Assembly: GCA_029067205.1 (NCBI GenBank)
Contig: JAIEEY010000242.1
Span: forward strand, 1 to 37,745
Direction of reading: 5' to 3'
DNA length: 37,745 nucleotides
Source of the DNA: Lachnospiraceae bacterium
GTDB taxonomy: Bacteria; Bacillota; Clostridia; Lachnospirales; Lachnospiraceae
Shown: positions 1 to 7,211 of the stretch, piece after piece
Numbering within the stretch: position 1 is the stretch's first letter
Layout of the letters: each line of letters opens with the position of its first letter
The notes under the pieces: model-generated
What the model was told of the DNA's origin: nothing
Seen by the model: the letters and a program-made list of their open reading frames with translations, nothing else
Databases searched by the model: none
Program-made: the position numbers and the translations under genes

Positions 1-354
1 GCTCAATATGGTTTGTCTGCGATTTTCGCCTGACATATCAGCGATGATCTTTCCGGACTCCAATTCTTTTACAACAGTTCCTTCTGGAACTTTTATGATA
101 ATGTCCTCACCGTTTTTTCCGCGGCAGTTTCGCTTTCCACCTTGCTCTCCGTCCTGGGCACAGTACTTTCTGATGTGACGGAAATCAGTCAGTGTATTGA
201 GACCTTCGTCAACTTCAAAGATCACACTTCCGCCATTGCCGCCATCCCCGCCGTCAGGACCGCCGTTTGGTACATATTTTTCGCGCCGGAAGGATACATG
301 TCCGTCACCGCCTTTGCCGCTTCTAATGTATATTTTGGCTCTATCTGCAAACAT
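1..354 (-). CDS. obgE: GTPase Obg (partial, N-terminal 118 residues)
   Basis: The protein starts [20 protein letters not shown] and continues with the glycine-rich Obg fold ([20 protein letters not shown] near residues 22-41), then a [17 protein letters not shown] segment. This is the N-terminal Obg domain; the GTPase domain lies beyond the left edge. Obg GTPases act in late 50S assembly and, in Firmicutes, in stress and sporulation signalling. The ATG at 354 gives the canonical N-terminus and has a GAAAGG about 11 nt upstream. It is the last visible gene of rplU-prp-rpmA-obgE, an order conserved in Firmicutes, and is separated from rpmA by a hairpin at 387-413 that may lower its expression relative to the ribosomal proteins. 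Confidence 0.97.
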   Translation of the reverse strand, partial: MFADRAKIYIRSGKGGDGHVSFRREKYVPNGGPDGGDGGNGGSVIFEVDEGLNTLTDFRHIRKYCAQDGEQGGKRNCRGKNGEDIIIKVPEGTVVKELESGKIIADMSGENRRQTILS

Positions 355-386
355 TTCATTCAAAACCTTTCTATAAAGATATGGAA

Positions 387-413
387 AAGGCTCCAGGTGA
401 AACCTGAAGCCTT
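387..413 (-). terminator. Hairpin between rpmA and obgE (attenuator/terminator candidate)
   Basis: Two arms, AAGGCT plus CAGGT pairing with ACCTG plus AGCCTT, enclose a 3-nt loop with one mismatch. In the minus-strand direction the stem is followed by TTTTCC. It lies after the rpmA stop and before the obgE RBS, so it may be a partial terminator. The U-run is short, so read-through into obgE is expected. Confidence 0.55.
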
Positions 414-433
414 AGTAGATTCGTAATATGGTC

Positions 434-721
434 TTATTTCTCCTCTACAGGATAAACGGAAGCCTGCTTTCTGTCTCTTCCCTTTCTCTCGAATCTGAGT
501 ACACCGTCAATTAATGCAAACAATGTATCATCTCCGCCGATTCCAACATTTACGCCCGGATGAATCTTGGTTCCGCGCTGTCTATATAAAATGTTGCCTG
601 CCTTTACGAATTGACCATCTGCTCTCTTTGCACCTAATCTCTTAGACTCGGAATCTCTACCATTCTTAGTAGAACCAACTCCCTTTTTATGAGCAAAAAA
701 CTGAAGATTTAACTTCATCAT
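434..721 (-). CDS. rpmA: 50S ribosomal protein L27 with cleavable N-terminal extension
   Basis: 95 residues. The mature part begins [20 protein letters not shown] and carries the L27 core ([27 protein letters not shown]). It is preceded by a short prepeptide, MMKLNLQFF. In Firmicutes such an extension is removed after the FF by the protease Prp, exposing the conserved L27 N-terminus that reaches the peptidyl-transferase centre. The Prp gene is immediately upstream, with 4 bp between the genes. A GGAGGTG lies 7-8 nt before the paired ATG codons, so either Met may be used. Cleavage is inferred from the family. Confidence 0.98.
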   Translation of the reverse strand: MMKLNLQFFAHKKGVGSTKNGRDSESKRLGAKRADGQFVKAGNILYRQRGTKIHPGVNVGIGGDDTLFALIDGVLRFERKGRDRKQASVYPVEEK

Positions 722-725
722 GGTA

Positions 726-1082
726 CTACACCTCCTTGATTATGAGTTCGAAATATCGCTTTTCTTTCGAAAAAAGAGTTCTTTCTTTTTTGCCATAATT
801 TTGTTCGATTCCTTTTAAACCCATCACCATAGAGTCCATTAATAGCTTTGTCTTTTCATTGATTTCGTCAGGAAAATGACACTCAATACAGCCGTCTCTT
901 TCATCAATTTCAGTAATTATCTTTTCTTTTGCCAATTCCTCTATAGAATTCAGTGTATTAATTACTAAAATTGAAATTGCGGCACATACAATATCACTGC
1001 CTGACTGTCCAAAGCCTGCATGTCCCATACAGGTGAACCCTTTGTAGCTGTCCTTGGATTTAAAAATAACAATCGTAGTCAT
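726..1082 (-). CDS. prp: Ribosomal-processing cysteine protease Prp (YsxB)
   Basis: 118 residues. The sequence has the Prp signature [18 protein letters not shown], which places the catalytic pair at His21 and Cys33, matching the His/Cys dyad known in Staphylococcus Prp. The protease removes the N-terminal extension of ribosomal protein L27, and the extended L27 gene follows directly. It sits between rplU and rpmA as in other Firmicutes. It is about ten residues longer than the Staphylococcus protein, with the extra length near the C-terminus. The ATG at 1082 has no strong Shine-Dalgarno, so it may depend on translational coupling to rplU. Confidence 0.95.
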   Translation of the reverse strand: MTTIVIFKSKDSYKGFTCMGHAGFGQSGSDIVCAAISILVINTLNSIEELAKEKIITEIDERDGCIECHFPDEINEKTKLLMDSMVMGLKGIEQNYGKKERTLFSKEKRYFELIIKEV

Positions 1083-1105
1083 ACTATCTAAACGAACAAC
1101 ATCTA

Positions 1106-1411
1106 TTAAGCGTTGATTTTATCAATCTTAACCTGAGTGTATGCTTGTCTATGACCGTTTTTCTTGTGATAGCCTGTCTTTCTCTTATACTTGTATACGA
1201 TGACTTTCTTGCCTCTGCCCTGTTCCATAACTGTAGCGGAAACAGATGCGTTTGCCACATCAGCGCCTACCTTGAGAGAATCATTGCTAACAGCAATAAC
1301 ATTGTCAAAAGTTACAGTGTTTCCTGCCTCTGCGTCAAGCTTTTCTACCTTGATCACATCTCCTTCGGAAACCTTGTACTGCTTCCCACCTGTTGCAATA
1401 ATTGCGTACAT
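1106..1411 (-). CDS. rplU: 50S ribosomal protein L21
   Basis: 101 residues, the usual length for bL21. It begins [20 protein letters not shown] and carries the basic C-terminal signature [20 protein letters not shown], both diagnostic. L21 binds 23S rRNA in the large subunit. It is the first gene of rplU-prp-rpmA-obgE. The RBS TAGGGGGTG is close upstream of the ATG. Expression is driven by the consensus promoter at 1495-1523 and passes through a structured leader (1412-1488) that probably mediates autoregulation. Confidence 0.98.
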   Translation of the reverse strand: MYAIIATGGKQYKVSEGDVIKVEKLDAEAGNTVTFDNVIAVSNDSLKVGADVANASVSATVMEQGRGKKVIVYKYKRKTGYHKKNGHRQAYTQVKIDKINA

Positions 1412-1488
1412 ATTGCACCCCCTAAATAATTACTCGCTAACTTCGGTGGTATTTTCAAAATACACTTGAACCTAGTTATGCGGCATAC
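1412..1488 (-). ncRNA. Putative L21 leader (5' UTR autoregulatory structure)
   Basis: The untranslated leader between the promoter and the rplU RBS folds into a stem at 1437-1475: CTAGGTTC pairs with GAAGTTAG with one mismatch and one wobble. A perfect inner palindrome, GTATTTTCAAAATAC on the plus strand, lies at 1449-1463. Structured leaders before rplU that bind L21 are known in Firmicutes. Assignment to that family rests on position and foldability, not on a covariance-model search. Confidence 0.55.
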
Positions 1489-1494
1489 TCATAT

Positions 1495-1523
1495 ATGATA
1501 GCATTGTTGCGAGTTGTTGTCAA
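1495..1523 (-). promoter_or_regulatory. SigA-type promoter of rplU operon
   Basis: On the minus strand, TTGACA (1523-1518) and TATCAT (1500-1495) are separated by exactly 17 nt. This is a near-perfect vegetative promoter, with initiation expected near 1488. It is placed correctly for the rplU-prp-rpmA-obgE operon. Confidence 0.88.
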
Positions 1524-1596
1524 TATTCTTTTTGCTTGATTTTCAATATTTTGCAGCTTGTTTTTGTGCAAATACATCACAATGTATCCATAAGAT

Positions 1597-3147
1597 TTAT
1601 ACAACAATTTCGTATATTTCTTTGGTAACATCTTTCCCAATTATAGTGTTTTGTACATATTCTTTATTTTCGTTAAAGTTAAAACTGATCAGGTATCCTT
1701 TACTACTATTTCTGCTTTCAAGATAATCACAAAGCTGATTGAGTCCATTTTGACGATATTGTTGTCCATGCCAGATTTTGAGTTCAATAATATACTCGTT
1801 TGCACCATAGGCTATCACTATGTCCATGCGCGTGTTATTACGAGTTTCTGGCTCTACATAATAGTTGCCTTTTCCGTTTATGATGGGTTTCATAAAACAC
1901 AAGAATAACAGACGTCCCTGCTGCTCAAGGAAAGCCGCATCTTCTTTTCGGTATTCTGCTTTCATAATTTCCTGAAATTTTTGCAATGCCCGTTCCATAT
2001 TTAACTGCCCGTTTTCAATAAACTGATTTTTTTCAAAGCCAAATAAATATCGTGCCTGAAGTTGGCTCGAGATCAGGTGATTGTACAAAAATGTCTCAAA
2101 GACAATATTAGAAATTACTGTTTCATTGTCTTTTTCTGCCAGTACTCCAAACATTACACCAAGGTTTATTTCGGAATCTGATTTTACGAAAGGTAAATGG
2201 AAACCATCCAACAACAGCCCTGTAATTACTTTTCGAAAATTTTTATTATTTTCAACATTTTTGATCATATCATCAAACAGCGTATTATCACTTTTTAGTA
2301 ATTCTTTTTCTGCGTTCTCGACATTTTGGATTGTCCATTCTCTGCCGCCATTTTCATCAATCCATTTACACAGCCAGCTGACCAGCATTGGATAACCGTT
2401 TGTATAAAAATGAATTTTTTCACTAATGGCATTTTCATCCATAGTGATACCAGTGTCCTTTGAATAATTATGAAGCATTTGGGAAATATCTGTCTTGGAG
2501 AAACTCATGTCAACTTGAAAATCTACAGCAATATTCCAAGGACTGTTATATTTCTTTTCCTCATCTGACCGGATTTTCAGTTTCAGATTTTTGACATTGT
2601 ATACTCCTGCGAGGATTACGCTTCGAAATGTAGTGTCCCGATCCATTTCTCTTTTGAGGTATTTATCTCTGAGCATTCCGAGAAAGCTTAAAAATATTTG
2701 ATTGTCTGAACTTTGATCTGCCTCATCGATGATCAACAACACTTCTTTTTTTGATTGAGCACAAAGAGAGGAAACCTTTCTGCCAAACATTTTTAATGGA
2801 TAATCCCCTTCAATTCTGGTTTCCCACTCACTTATAATCGATTCGGCGACGTTGTTTCTTCTTAGTTCATCTGCAATATCCATGACAAGACCATTTACAA
2901 AGGTCTGCATACTTGCGAAATAGTCATCAGCTGCTTCGAGACTAATGCTGATCACAAGGTATTCTCTACATAAACGTGTTTCTAAAGCATTGATAATAGT
3001 AGTTTTTCCAAACTGCCTTGCTCGGTTAATTGTAAAATATGCACCTTGGCTGATATAGTTGTCCAAGATTAAATTTACCTTTTCTGACAAATCGACCATA
3101 TAATGTTTTGAAGGAATGCATAATCCTGTTATATTAAATTTTTTCAT
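1597..3147 (-). CDS. AAA-family ATPase with C-terminal PD-(D/E)XK nuclease-like domain
   Basis: 516 residues. The N-terminal half is an AAA-ATPase-like domain with a Walker A variant RARQFGKTT (residues 42-50) and Walker B VLLIIDEADQ (Asp141, Glu142). The C-terminal part (about 430-510) shows a PD-(D/E)XK-like core, with Asp442 in RMDIVI and IELK at Glu455/Lys457. This two-domain architecture is common and often multicopy in gut Clostridia and Bacteroidetes; its function is unknown, and roles in mobile-element biology or defence are only suggested. The ATG has a GGAGAG 6 nt upstream. An inverted-repeat element lies about 20 bp before the start. The gene separates rplU from rng, so it is likely an accessory insertion. 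No clear terminator follows it. Confidence 0.85.
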   Translation of the reverse strand: MKKFNITGLCIPSKHYMVDLSEKVNLILDNYISQGAYFTINRARQFGKTTIINALETRLCREYLVISISLEAADDYFASMQTFVNGLVMDIADELRRNNVAESIISEWETRIEGDYPLKMFGRKVSSLCAQSKKEVLLIIDEADQSSDNQIFLSFLGMLRDKYLKREMDRDTTFRSVILAGVYNVKNLKLKIRSDEEKKYNSPWNIAVDFQVDMSFSKTDISQMLHNYSKDTGITMDENAISEKIHFYTNGYPMLVSWLCKWIDENGGREWTIQNVENAEKELLKSDNTLFDDMIKNVENNKNFRKVITGLLLDGFHLPFVKSDSEINLGVMFGVLAEKDNETVISNIVFETFLYNHLISSQLQARYLFGFEKNQFIENGQLNMERALQKFQEIMKAEYRKEDAAFLEQQGRLLFLCFMKPIINGKGNYYVEPETRNNTRMDIVIAYGANEYIIELKIWHGQQYRQNGLNQLCDYLESRNSSKGYLISFNFNENKEYVQNTIIGKDVTKEIYEIVV

Positions 3148-3166
3148 TTTAAACTCTCCACCACAT

Positions 3167-3329
3167 TAAGGAGCGTAGGAAAATAAGTGATACAGATTGC
3201 GCAGGATATTTCTTCGAGGGTGTATATCAAAAAACGTAGGCGTAGCGGGCTACGGCGAGGCTTTTTGATATGCACAATCGGAGAAATAGACAAGTCAAGA
3301 TGTGTCAGTTATTTTTCTACAGATCCTAA
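3167..3329. repeat. MITE-like inverted-repeat element, long copy
   Basis: About 160 bp. The two halves are imperfect inverted repeats of about 70 nt each. The left end reads AGGAGCGTAGGAAAATAAG; the right end, reverse complemented, reads AGGATCTGTAGAAAAATAAC. Further in, both arms share TATTTCT, ATATCAAAAA and CGTAG, converging on a small central hairpin. It encodes no protein. The right terminus with AGACAAGTCAA recurs at 15428-15499. It occupies the gap between the membrane-anchored protein gene and the ATPase gene. Confidence 0.72.
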
Positions 3330-3345
3330 GAACTTGTATGCTCCA

Positions 3346-3873
3346 TTATTCAGATATTTTGAATGACAGCGAAAATGATGTCCCTTTTTCACATACAATC
3401 TTTATCCGGTTTTCCCCTTTTTCCAGATTTAACTCGGTCATAGGCTCTATGGTTGATGTTACTGTGCTGGAATCTTTCACTGTATCCGACTCTTTTTCCT
3501 GCTCATCTTTGCATTCAGCACTATCCTGCTCTGCCAATGTAATGATTGCATCATCAGGGGTGATTAGTACAAGTTTTGCCCTGCCGCTTGTCACCTCAAA
3601 ATTATAGTACATATGTAAGGTCATATCTTCGCCTGCCATATATTTCCATATGGTATCCATACCTGTCATTTTACCACAGTTTATAGTCGTTATTCCATCC
3701 TGGGTATTCTTTCTATAATTCATTTTATTTGCACTATTGAAATTTCGTATAATCAAATTTGGATTCTCATAAATCGAAGATGGCAGATGCATTGTTATCA
3801 GTAGGGTAACTGCAAATATAACAGTGTACAGTATTACAATTATAACTATAATAATAGGCAATTTCTTTCTCAT
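3346..3873 (-). CDS. Membrane-anchored extracytoplasmic protein, unknown function
   Basis: 175 residues, not recognised. One N-terminal hydrophobic helix (about residues 5-28, MRKKLPIIIVIIVILYTVIF) is followed by a hydrophilic domain rich in Ser, Thr, Asp and Glu, so most of the protein is probably outside the membrane. A low-complexity acidic stretch (EQDSAECKDEQEKESDTVKD) lies near residues 114-133. Its ATG overlaps the TGA stop of the CapA-like gene by 4 bp, so the two are almost certainly translationally coupled and may act together at the cell surface. Confidence 0.8.
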   Translation of the reverse strand: MRKKLPIIIVIIVILYTVIFAVTLLITMHLPSSIYENPNLIIRNFNSANKMNYRKNTQDGITTINCGKMTGMDTIWKYMAGEDMTLHMYYNFEVTSGRAKLVLITPDDAIITLAEQDSAECKDEQEKESDTVKDSSTVTSTIEPMTELNLEKGENRIKIVCEKGTSFSLSFKISE

Positions 3874-5075
3874 GAATCTCCTCCTTCGTAAACAGTTGTT
3901 TCTAGCGGTGTAACAATTCCTTCATCTGAAATTTCCACATTGACAGAAATACTTTCGAGAAAATCATAAATCCTGCGCTGTTCCTCAAATTCAGCTGCAT
4001 AGGTTGTCCGATATCCTGACTGAACTGCTGGAATGACTTGGACAGTTAACTGTGTATCAGCATCATCTCCTGTAAAATGAAGCTGCACAAGCATGGTATC
4101 CAATGTTTTTTCATTGAACCAGTAATTTCCAAGGCTATATATGATCGGTTTCCCATCGTAATATTCCATGCCCTGTAAGCAATGGGAATGAGCGCCGATT
4201 ACTGCATCTGCGCCTGCATCCAGATAGTCTTTTCCTGTGTCCAGCTGCACCTGTTCCAGATCGTAGCTGTATTCAGTGCCCCAATGAACAAAAGCAATGC
4301 AGAAATCCGCATGTTCCTTTGCCTCTTTGATTTCCTGTAAAAACAATTCCGTGTCATAACAGCGAAGTATGCCTGGTTCTGTATCAGTTGCCTGCGGCGT
4401 CATTTTGTATTTTTCCGCACGGGAAGCAGCTACCAATGCGATGGTTCTTCCATCTACTTCCAAATATAGGGGTTCCATTGCTCTCTGCAAGTTTTCTCCC
4501 GCACCAAAGTAAGGTATTCCGGCATCTTCCAAAACCGTGAAGGTGTCAATCATCGCTTCTCTGCCATAATCATAAACATGATTGTTTGCCAATGTGACAG
4601 CATCAACGCCCAACTGCAAAAGAACTTCTACCCGTTTAGGATCTGCGCGAAAAGTATAGGCTTTTCCGTTGAGGGGTTTTCCTCGTAAACTGTAGGAATA
4701 TTCATTGTTTAAGCACATGATGTCCGCATCCTGCATGAAGTTGACTAATTCTTCGGAAATGCAGTCATAAATACCATTTGGCTGAGCGGACATATATTGG
4801 GTGGTGCCCCAGTTTTCGTCCAGATTGACATCTCCTGCAAAACATACAGTGAAGTCAAAACTGGTATCAATTGGTTCTTCCGTTGTGATTTCTGGTGTTG
4901 AGGATATTGGAATGAGATCTTCTGCTACAGTGGAAACCAGCACGGTATTCGTATCTAAAATATTCGGAGATCGTTCTTCTATATGATTGGTTTCTTTTTT
5001 TTGTCCGCCGCATCCAGTCAAAAAAACAAGGGATGCGCCCAGTACTAAAATAAATTGCTTTTTCGCGTAATTCAT
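3870..5075 (-). CDS. CapA-family (poly-gamma-glutamate synthesis-like) lipoprotein
   Basis: 401 residues from the ATG at 5075, which has GAGGT 4 nt upstream; an upstream start 8 codons earlier has no RBS. A lipobox FLTGC follows a short signal peptide, giving a lipid-anchored extracellular protein. A Ser/Thr-rich linker leads to the CapA metallophosphatase-like domain, with the motifs FAGDVNLD, LANNHVYDYG, FVHWGTEY and GAHSHCLQG in the usual order. CapA proteins take part in poly-gamma-glutamate capsule assembly, but no capB, capC or capE is present here and many clostridial homologues are orphan, so the role is open. It lies 43 bp downstream of rng and overlaps the next gene by 4 bp. Confidence 0.9.
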   Translation of the reverse strand: MNYAKKQFILVLGASLVFLTGCGGQKKETNHIEERSPNILDTNTVLVSTVAEDLIPISSTPEITTEEPIDTSFDFTVCFAGDVNLDENWGTTQYMSAQPNGIYDCISEELVNFMQDADIMCLNNEYSYSLRGKPLNGKAYTFRADPKRVEVLLQLGVDAVTLANNHVYDYGREAMIDTFTVLEDAGIPYFGAGENLQRAMEPLYLEVDGRTIALVAASRAEKYKMTPQATDTEPGILRCYDTELFLQEIKEAKEHADFCIAFVHWGTEYSYDLEQVQLDTGKDYLDAGADAVIGAHSHCLQGMEYYDGKPIIYSLGNYWFNEKTLDTMLVQLHFTGDDADTQLTVQVIPAVQSGYRTTYAAEFEEQRRIYDFLESISVNVEISDEGIVTPLETTVYEGGDS

Positions 5076-5118
5076 GTGTACCTCTTTCAAAACAATCAAC
5101 TATAGTCAAGTGCTTTTT

Positions 5119-6438
5119 TTAATGATAAAGCTGTTCTGCCAGCGATTTTGTTGTTTTTTTGCGAGTGATCTCCACAAGTCCAAGAGCCGTTATGTCAACT
5201 ATTGTTGTGAGAATATGATCTTTCTTGGCAAGAACCCTTAACTCCTGCAGAAGTGCGTTCTCCTTTTCAACATCATCCATATTGATAAAATCAACTAGTA
5301 TCATACCAGTAAGGTTTCTGAGACGGATCTGCCGCATAATTTCATTTGCGGCTTCCATATTAATCTGATAGATATACTCTGTATTTGCCTTTTTGGCGAT
5401 ATTTTTTCCGGAATTGACATCAATCACATACATTGCTTCCGTTTTTTCAATAACCAAATAGGCACCCGATTTTAGCCAGACTTTTTTAGCCAGTAGTTCA
5501 TCAAGCTGTGTCTCCACACGATAAAGCTTATGCAACGGATATGAATCATCTTGATACAATGAAATATTGGCAATCTGCTCTGGCATATAAAGTGCTGCAA
5601 AATCCTTTACTTCACCATAAATCTGCGCATCATCTGTAATAATCTGTTGATACATGATTCCCTCATCCCGCATAGTTGTCAAATAAGAAGGGGCAGCCTT
5701 CCAGATTCGGCTATAACACGTTCTGTGAATACCATCATGAATCAGAGAGGACATTTTATCGTTCAGATATTTAATCTCATCCTTGATTGGCTGTAGTGCT
5801 TCTATGGATTCTGTCTTGGCTGAAGACATAGTCAATGGTGATATGTTCGCCATAACTTCAGTACGAGACGTATTGCATAAATGGAATGACAATTTGCTCT
5901 TTGTGTCATCTGCATCCGATGTATGCAAAAGCGACACTGCATTTGTGCGAATGACAACGCCATAGTTGATTTCCTGTGGAATGGCGGTTCGAAGCTGTTC
6001 CCTCTCCAATTTGGTGCACTTTCTCGACACACCCTTGTAAGTGTTGGCATAAGAGACTACGCTATACTTGCCTGCTAAGGACAAATTTACTGTGAATACA
6101 GGTTCTTTTGTCCGCACAGCCTCTTTCTCCAGCTGCACAAGGATTTCGTCACCCGCCAGTATCCTGCCATCATACTGTCGGTTTGTTATGATAGGAACAT
6201 ATTCTGTGTTAATAGGCAGATAGCCTTTTTGGTTTGGCGCATAATCGATAAATGCCGCGTTGATCTGTTTTGCGACATTTTTAACTTTTGCCACAAAAAT
6301 ATCACCTATTTTCGCGTCATTTATGTTTTCGTTGGAATGAGTGAAAACTACTGATTCCATTTTACTATCTTTAGTGTCCAATGCAAATGACAGCACTCCA
6401 TCCTTGTATTTTGTTATGATATAGCGCATTTCATTCAT
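5119..6438 (-). CDS. rng: Ribonuclease E/G family endoribonuclease
   Basis: 439 residues. An N-terminal S1-like segment (GDIFVAKVKNVAKQINAAFI) is followed by the DNase I-like catalytic core. The metal-binding aspartates are Asp340 in YVIDVNSGKN and Asp383 in LVDFINM, 43 residues apart as in E. coli RNase G. The family cuts single-stranded A/U-rich RNA in rRNA maturation and mRNA decay. The protein ends shortly after LGLVEITRKK and has no Cys pair there, so the zinc-link of E. coli RNase E/G is missing. Its ATG overlaps the upstream stop as TGATG, with GGGAGT upstream. It is the third gene after the radical SAM pair. Confidence 0.95.
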   Translation of the reverse strand: MNEMRYIITKYKDGVLSFALDTKDSKMESVVFTHSNENINDAKIGDIFVAKVKNVAKQINAAFIDYAPNQKGYLPINTEYVPIITNRQYDGRILAGDEILVQLEKEAVRTKEPVFTVNLSLAGKYSVVSYANTYKGVSRKCTKLEREQLRTAIPQEINYGVVIRTNAVSLLHTSDADDTKSKLSFHLCNTSRTEVMANISPLTMSSAKTESIEALQPIKDEIKYLNDKMSSLIHDGIHRTCYSRIWKAAPSYLTTMRDEGIMYQQIITDDAQIYGEVKDFAALYMPEQIANISLYQDDSYPLHKLYRVETQLDELLAKKVWLKSGAYLVIEKTEAMYVIDVNSGKNIAKKANTEYIYQINMEAANEIMRQIRLRNLTGMILVDFINMDDVEKENALLQELRVLAKKDHILTTIVDITALGLVEITRKKTTKSLAEQLYH

Positions 6439-7145
6439 CAGTAATCACTCCCAACGAATCCAAGAGGTTTTAACTGGACATCTTCCGCTGTCCCAACATT
6501 GGTATAGGTCTCTTCTCTCGTGATCAACAATCCAAATTCATCGAACACCTGATTCTTATAGTCAAATAAAGCTTTAACAACAAGTGCAGGTTTAATATTT
6601 CCAGCGCTGCTTGCATCCACAGTCAGATCTATGGTGTTGTTTTCCTCGTCAAAATCGCACATGTAAATATAGGGCTTCATATCAAAGGTCGATTCACTTT
6701 TTTTGGTCTTTTTAGTAACGATTATCTTGCTTTGACTATAAAAGTCATCTATAACTGATTTGGTCAAAAAGCTGGGCTGACATTCTTCCCGGAATGCAAT
6801 GGTGTAGCGCGCTGCCGCTACGCTTGCCATCGCATTGCCAGCATTGTCTGGCAGAAGTTTGACTTCAAGCACTTCGATACCATCGGCCATCTGTGCATTG
6901 AGCAAATCAGTCAACTCTTTAGAGCTTGTCAGAGCGTTGACTTCAATGTCCATATACTCACCATTGCTCTCAAGACCTACGCCAAGCGGGGCTGCGAATG
7001 ACATGATCTGATGCGGGCTAAAGCCTGTCGAATAAACAATATCAATGCCTGCGCGGCGTATCGCTTTCTGAAAATAACGCATGACATCCAAGTGACCGAT
7101 AAATTTTAGTACACCATGTTTTGAAAATTTTACTCTTAGTTTCAC
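6438..7145 (-). CDS. TIGR03936 / DUF2344 radical SAM-linked protein
   Basis: 235 residues, beginning KLRVKFSKHGVLKFIGHLDVMRYFQKAIRRAGI, with GFSPHQIMSFAAPLGVGLES near residues 41-60; both are hallmarks of this family. In other bacteria it is a separate protein next to, or fused with, the TIGR03960 radical SAM protein, as here. Its biochemical role is not established; the constant association with RNase E/G and ribosomal genes suggests RNA or ribosome modification, which is inference. Its stop codon overlaps the rng start by one base. Confidence 0.92.
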   Translation of the reverse strand: MKLRVKFSKHGVLKFIGHLDVMRYFQKAIRRAGIDIVYSTGFSPHQIMSFAAPLGVGLESNGEYMDIEVNALTSSKELTDLLNAQMADGIEVLEVKLLPDNAGNAMASVAAARYTIAFREECQPSFLTKSVIDDFYSQSKIIVTKKTKKSESTFDMKPYIYMCDFDEENNTIDLTVDASSAGNIKPALVVKALFDYKNQVFDEFGLLITREETYTNVGTAEDVQLKPLGFVGSDY

Positions 7146-7211
7146 ATTTTCCCTCCAAACTGTTTACACAATCTATGAAACGGAATTTTGAATAGACCTT
7201 AAATAGATCTG

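Noticed and set aside
142-426. Plus-strand open frame of 94 codons over obgE
   Set aside because: It is the antisense of the clear Obg reading frame and has no family resemblance or RBS.
3200-3300. CRISPR-like or tRNA-like structure in the 3.2 kb gap
   Set aside because: It is a single long palindrome with no spacer-repeat periodicity and no tRNA arms; it fits an inverted-repeat element.
3280-3300. Promoter for the AAA ATPase starting with TTGACT inside the inverted-repeat element
   Set aside because: No -10 hexamer lies at 16-18 nt in a convincing form, so no promoter was annotated.
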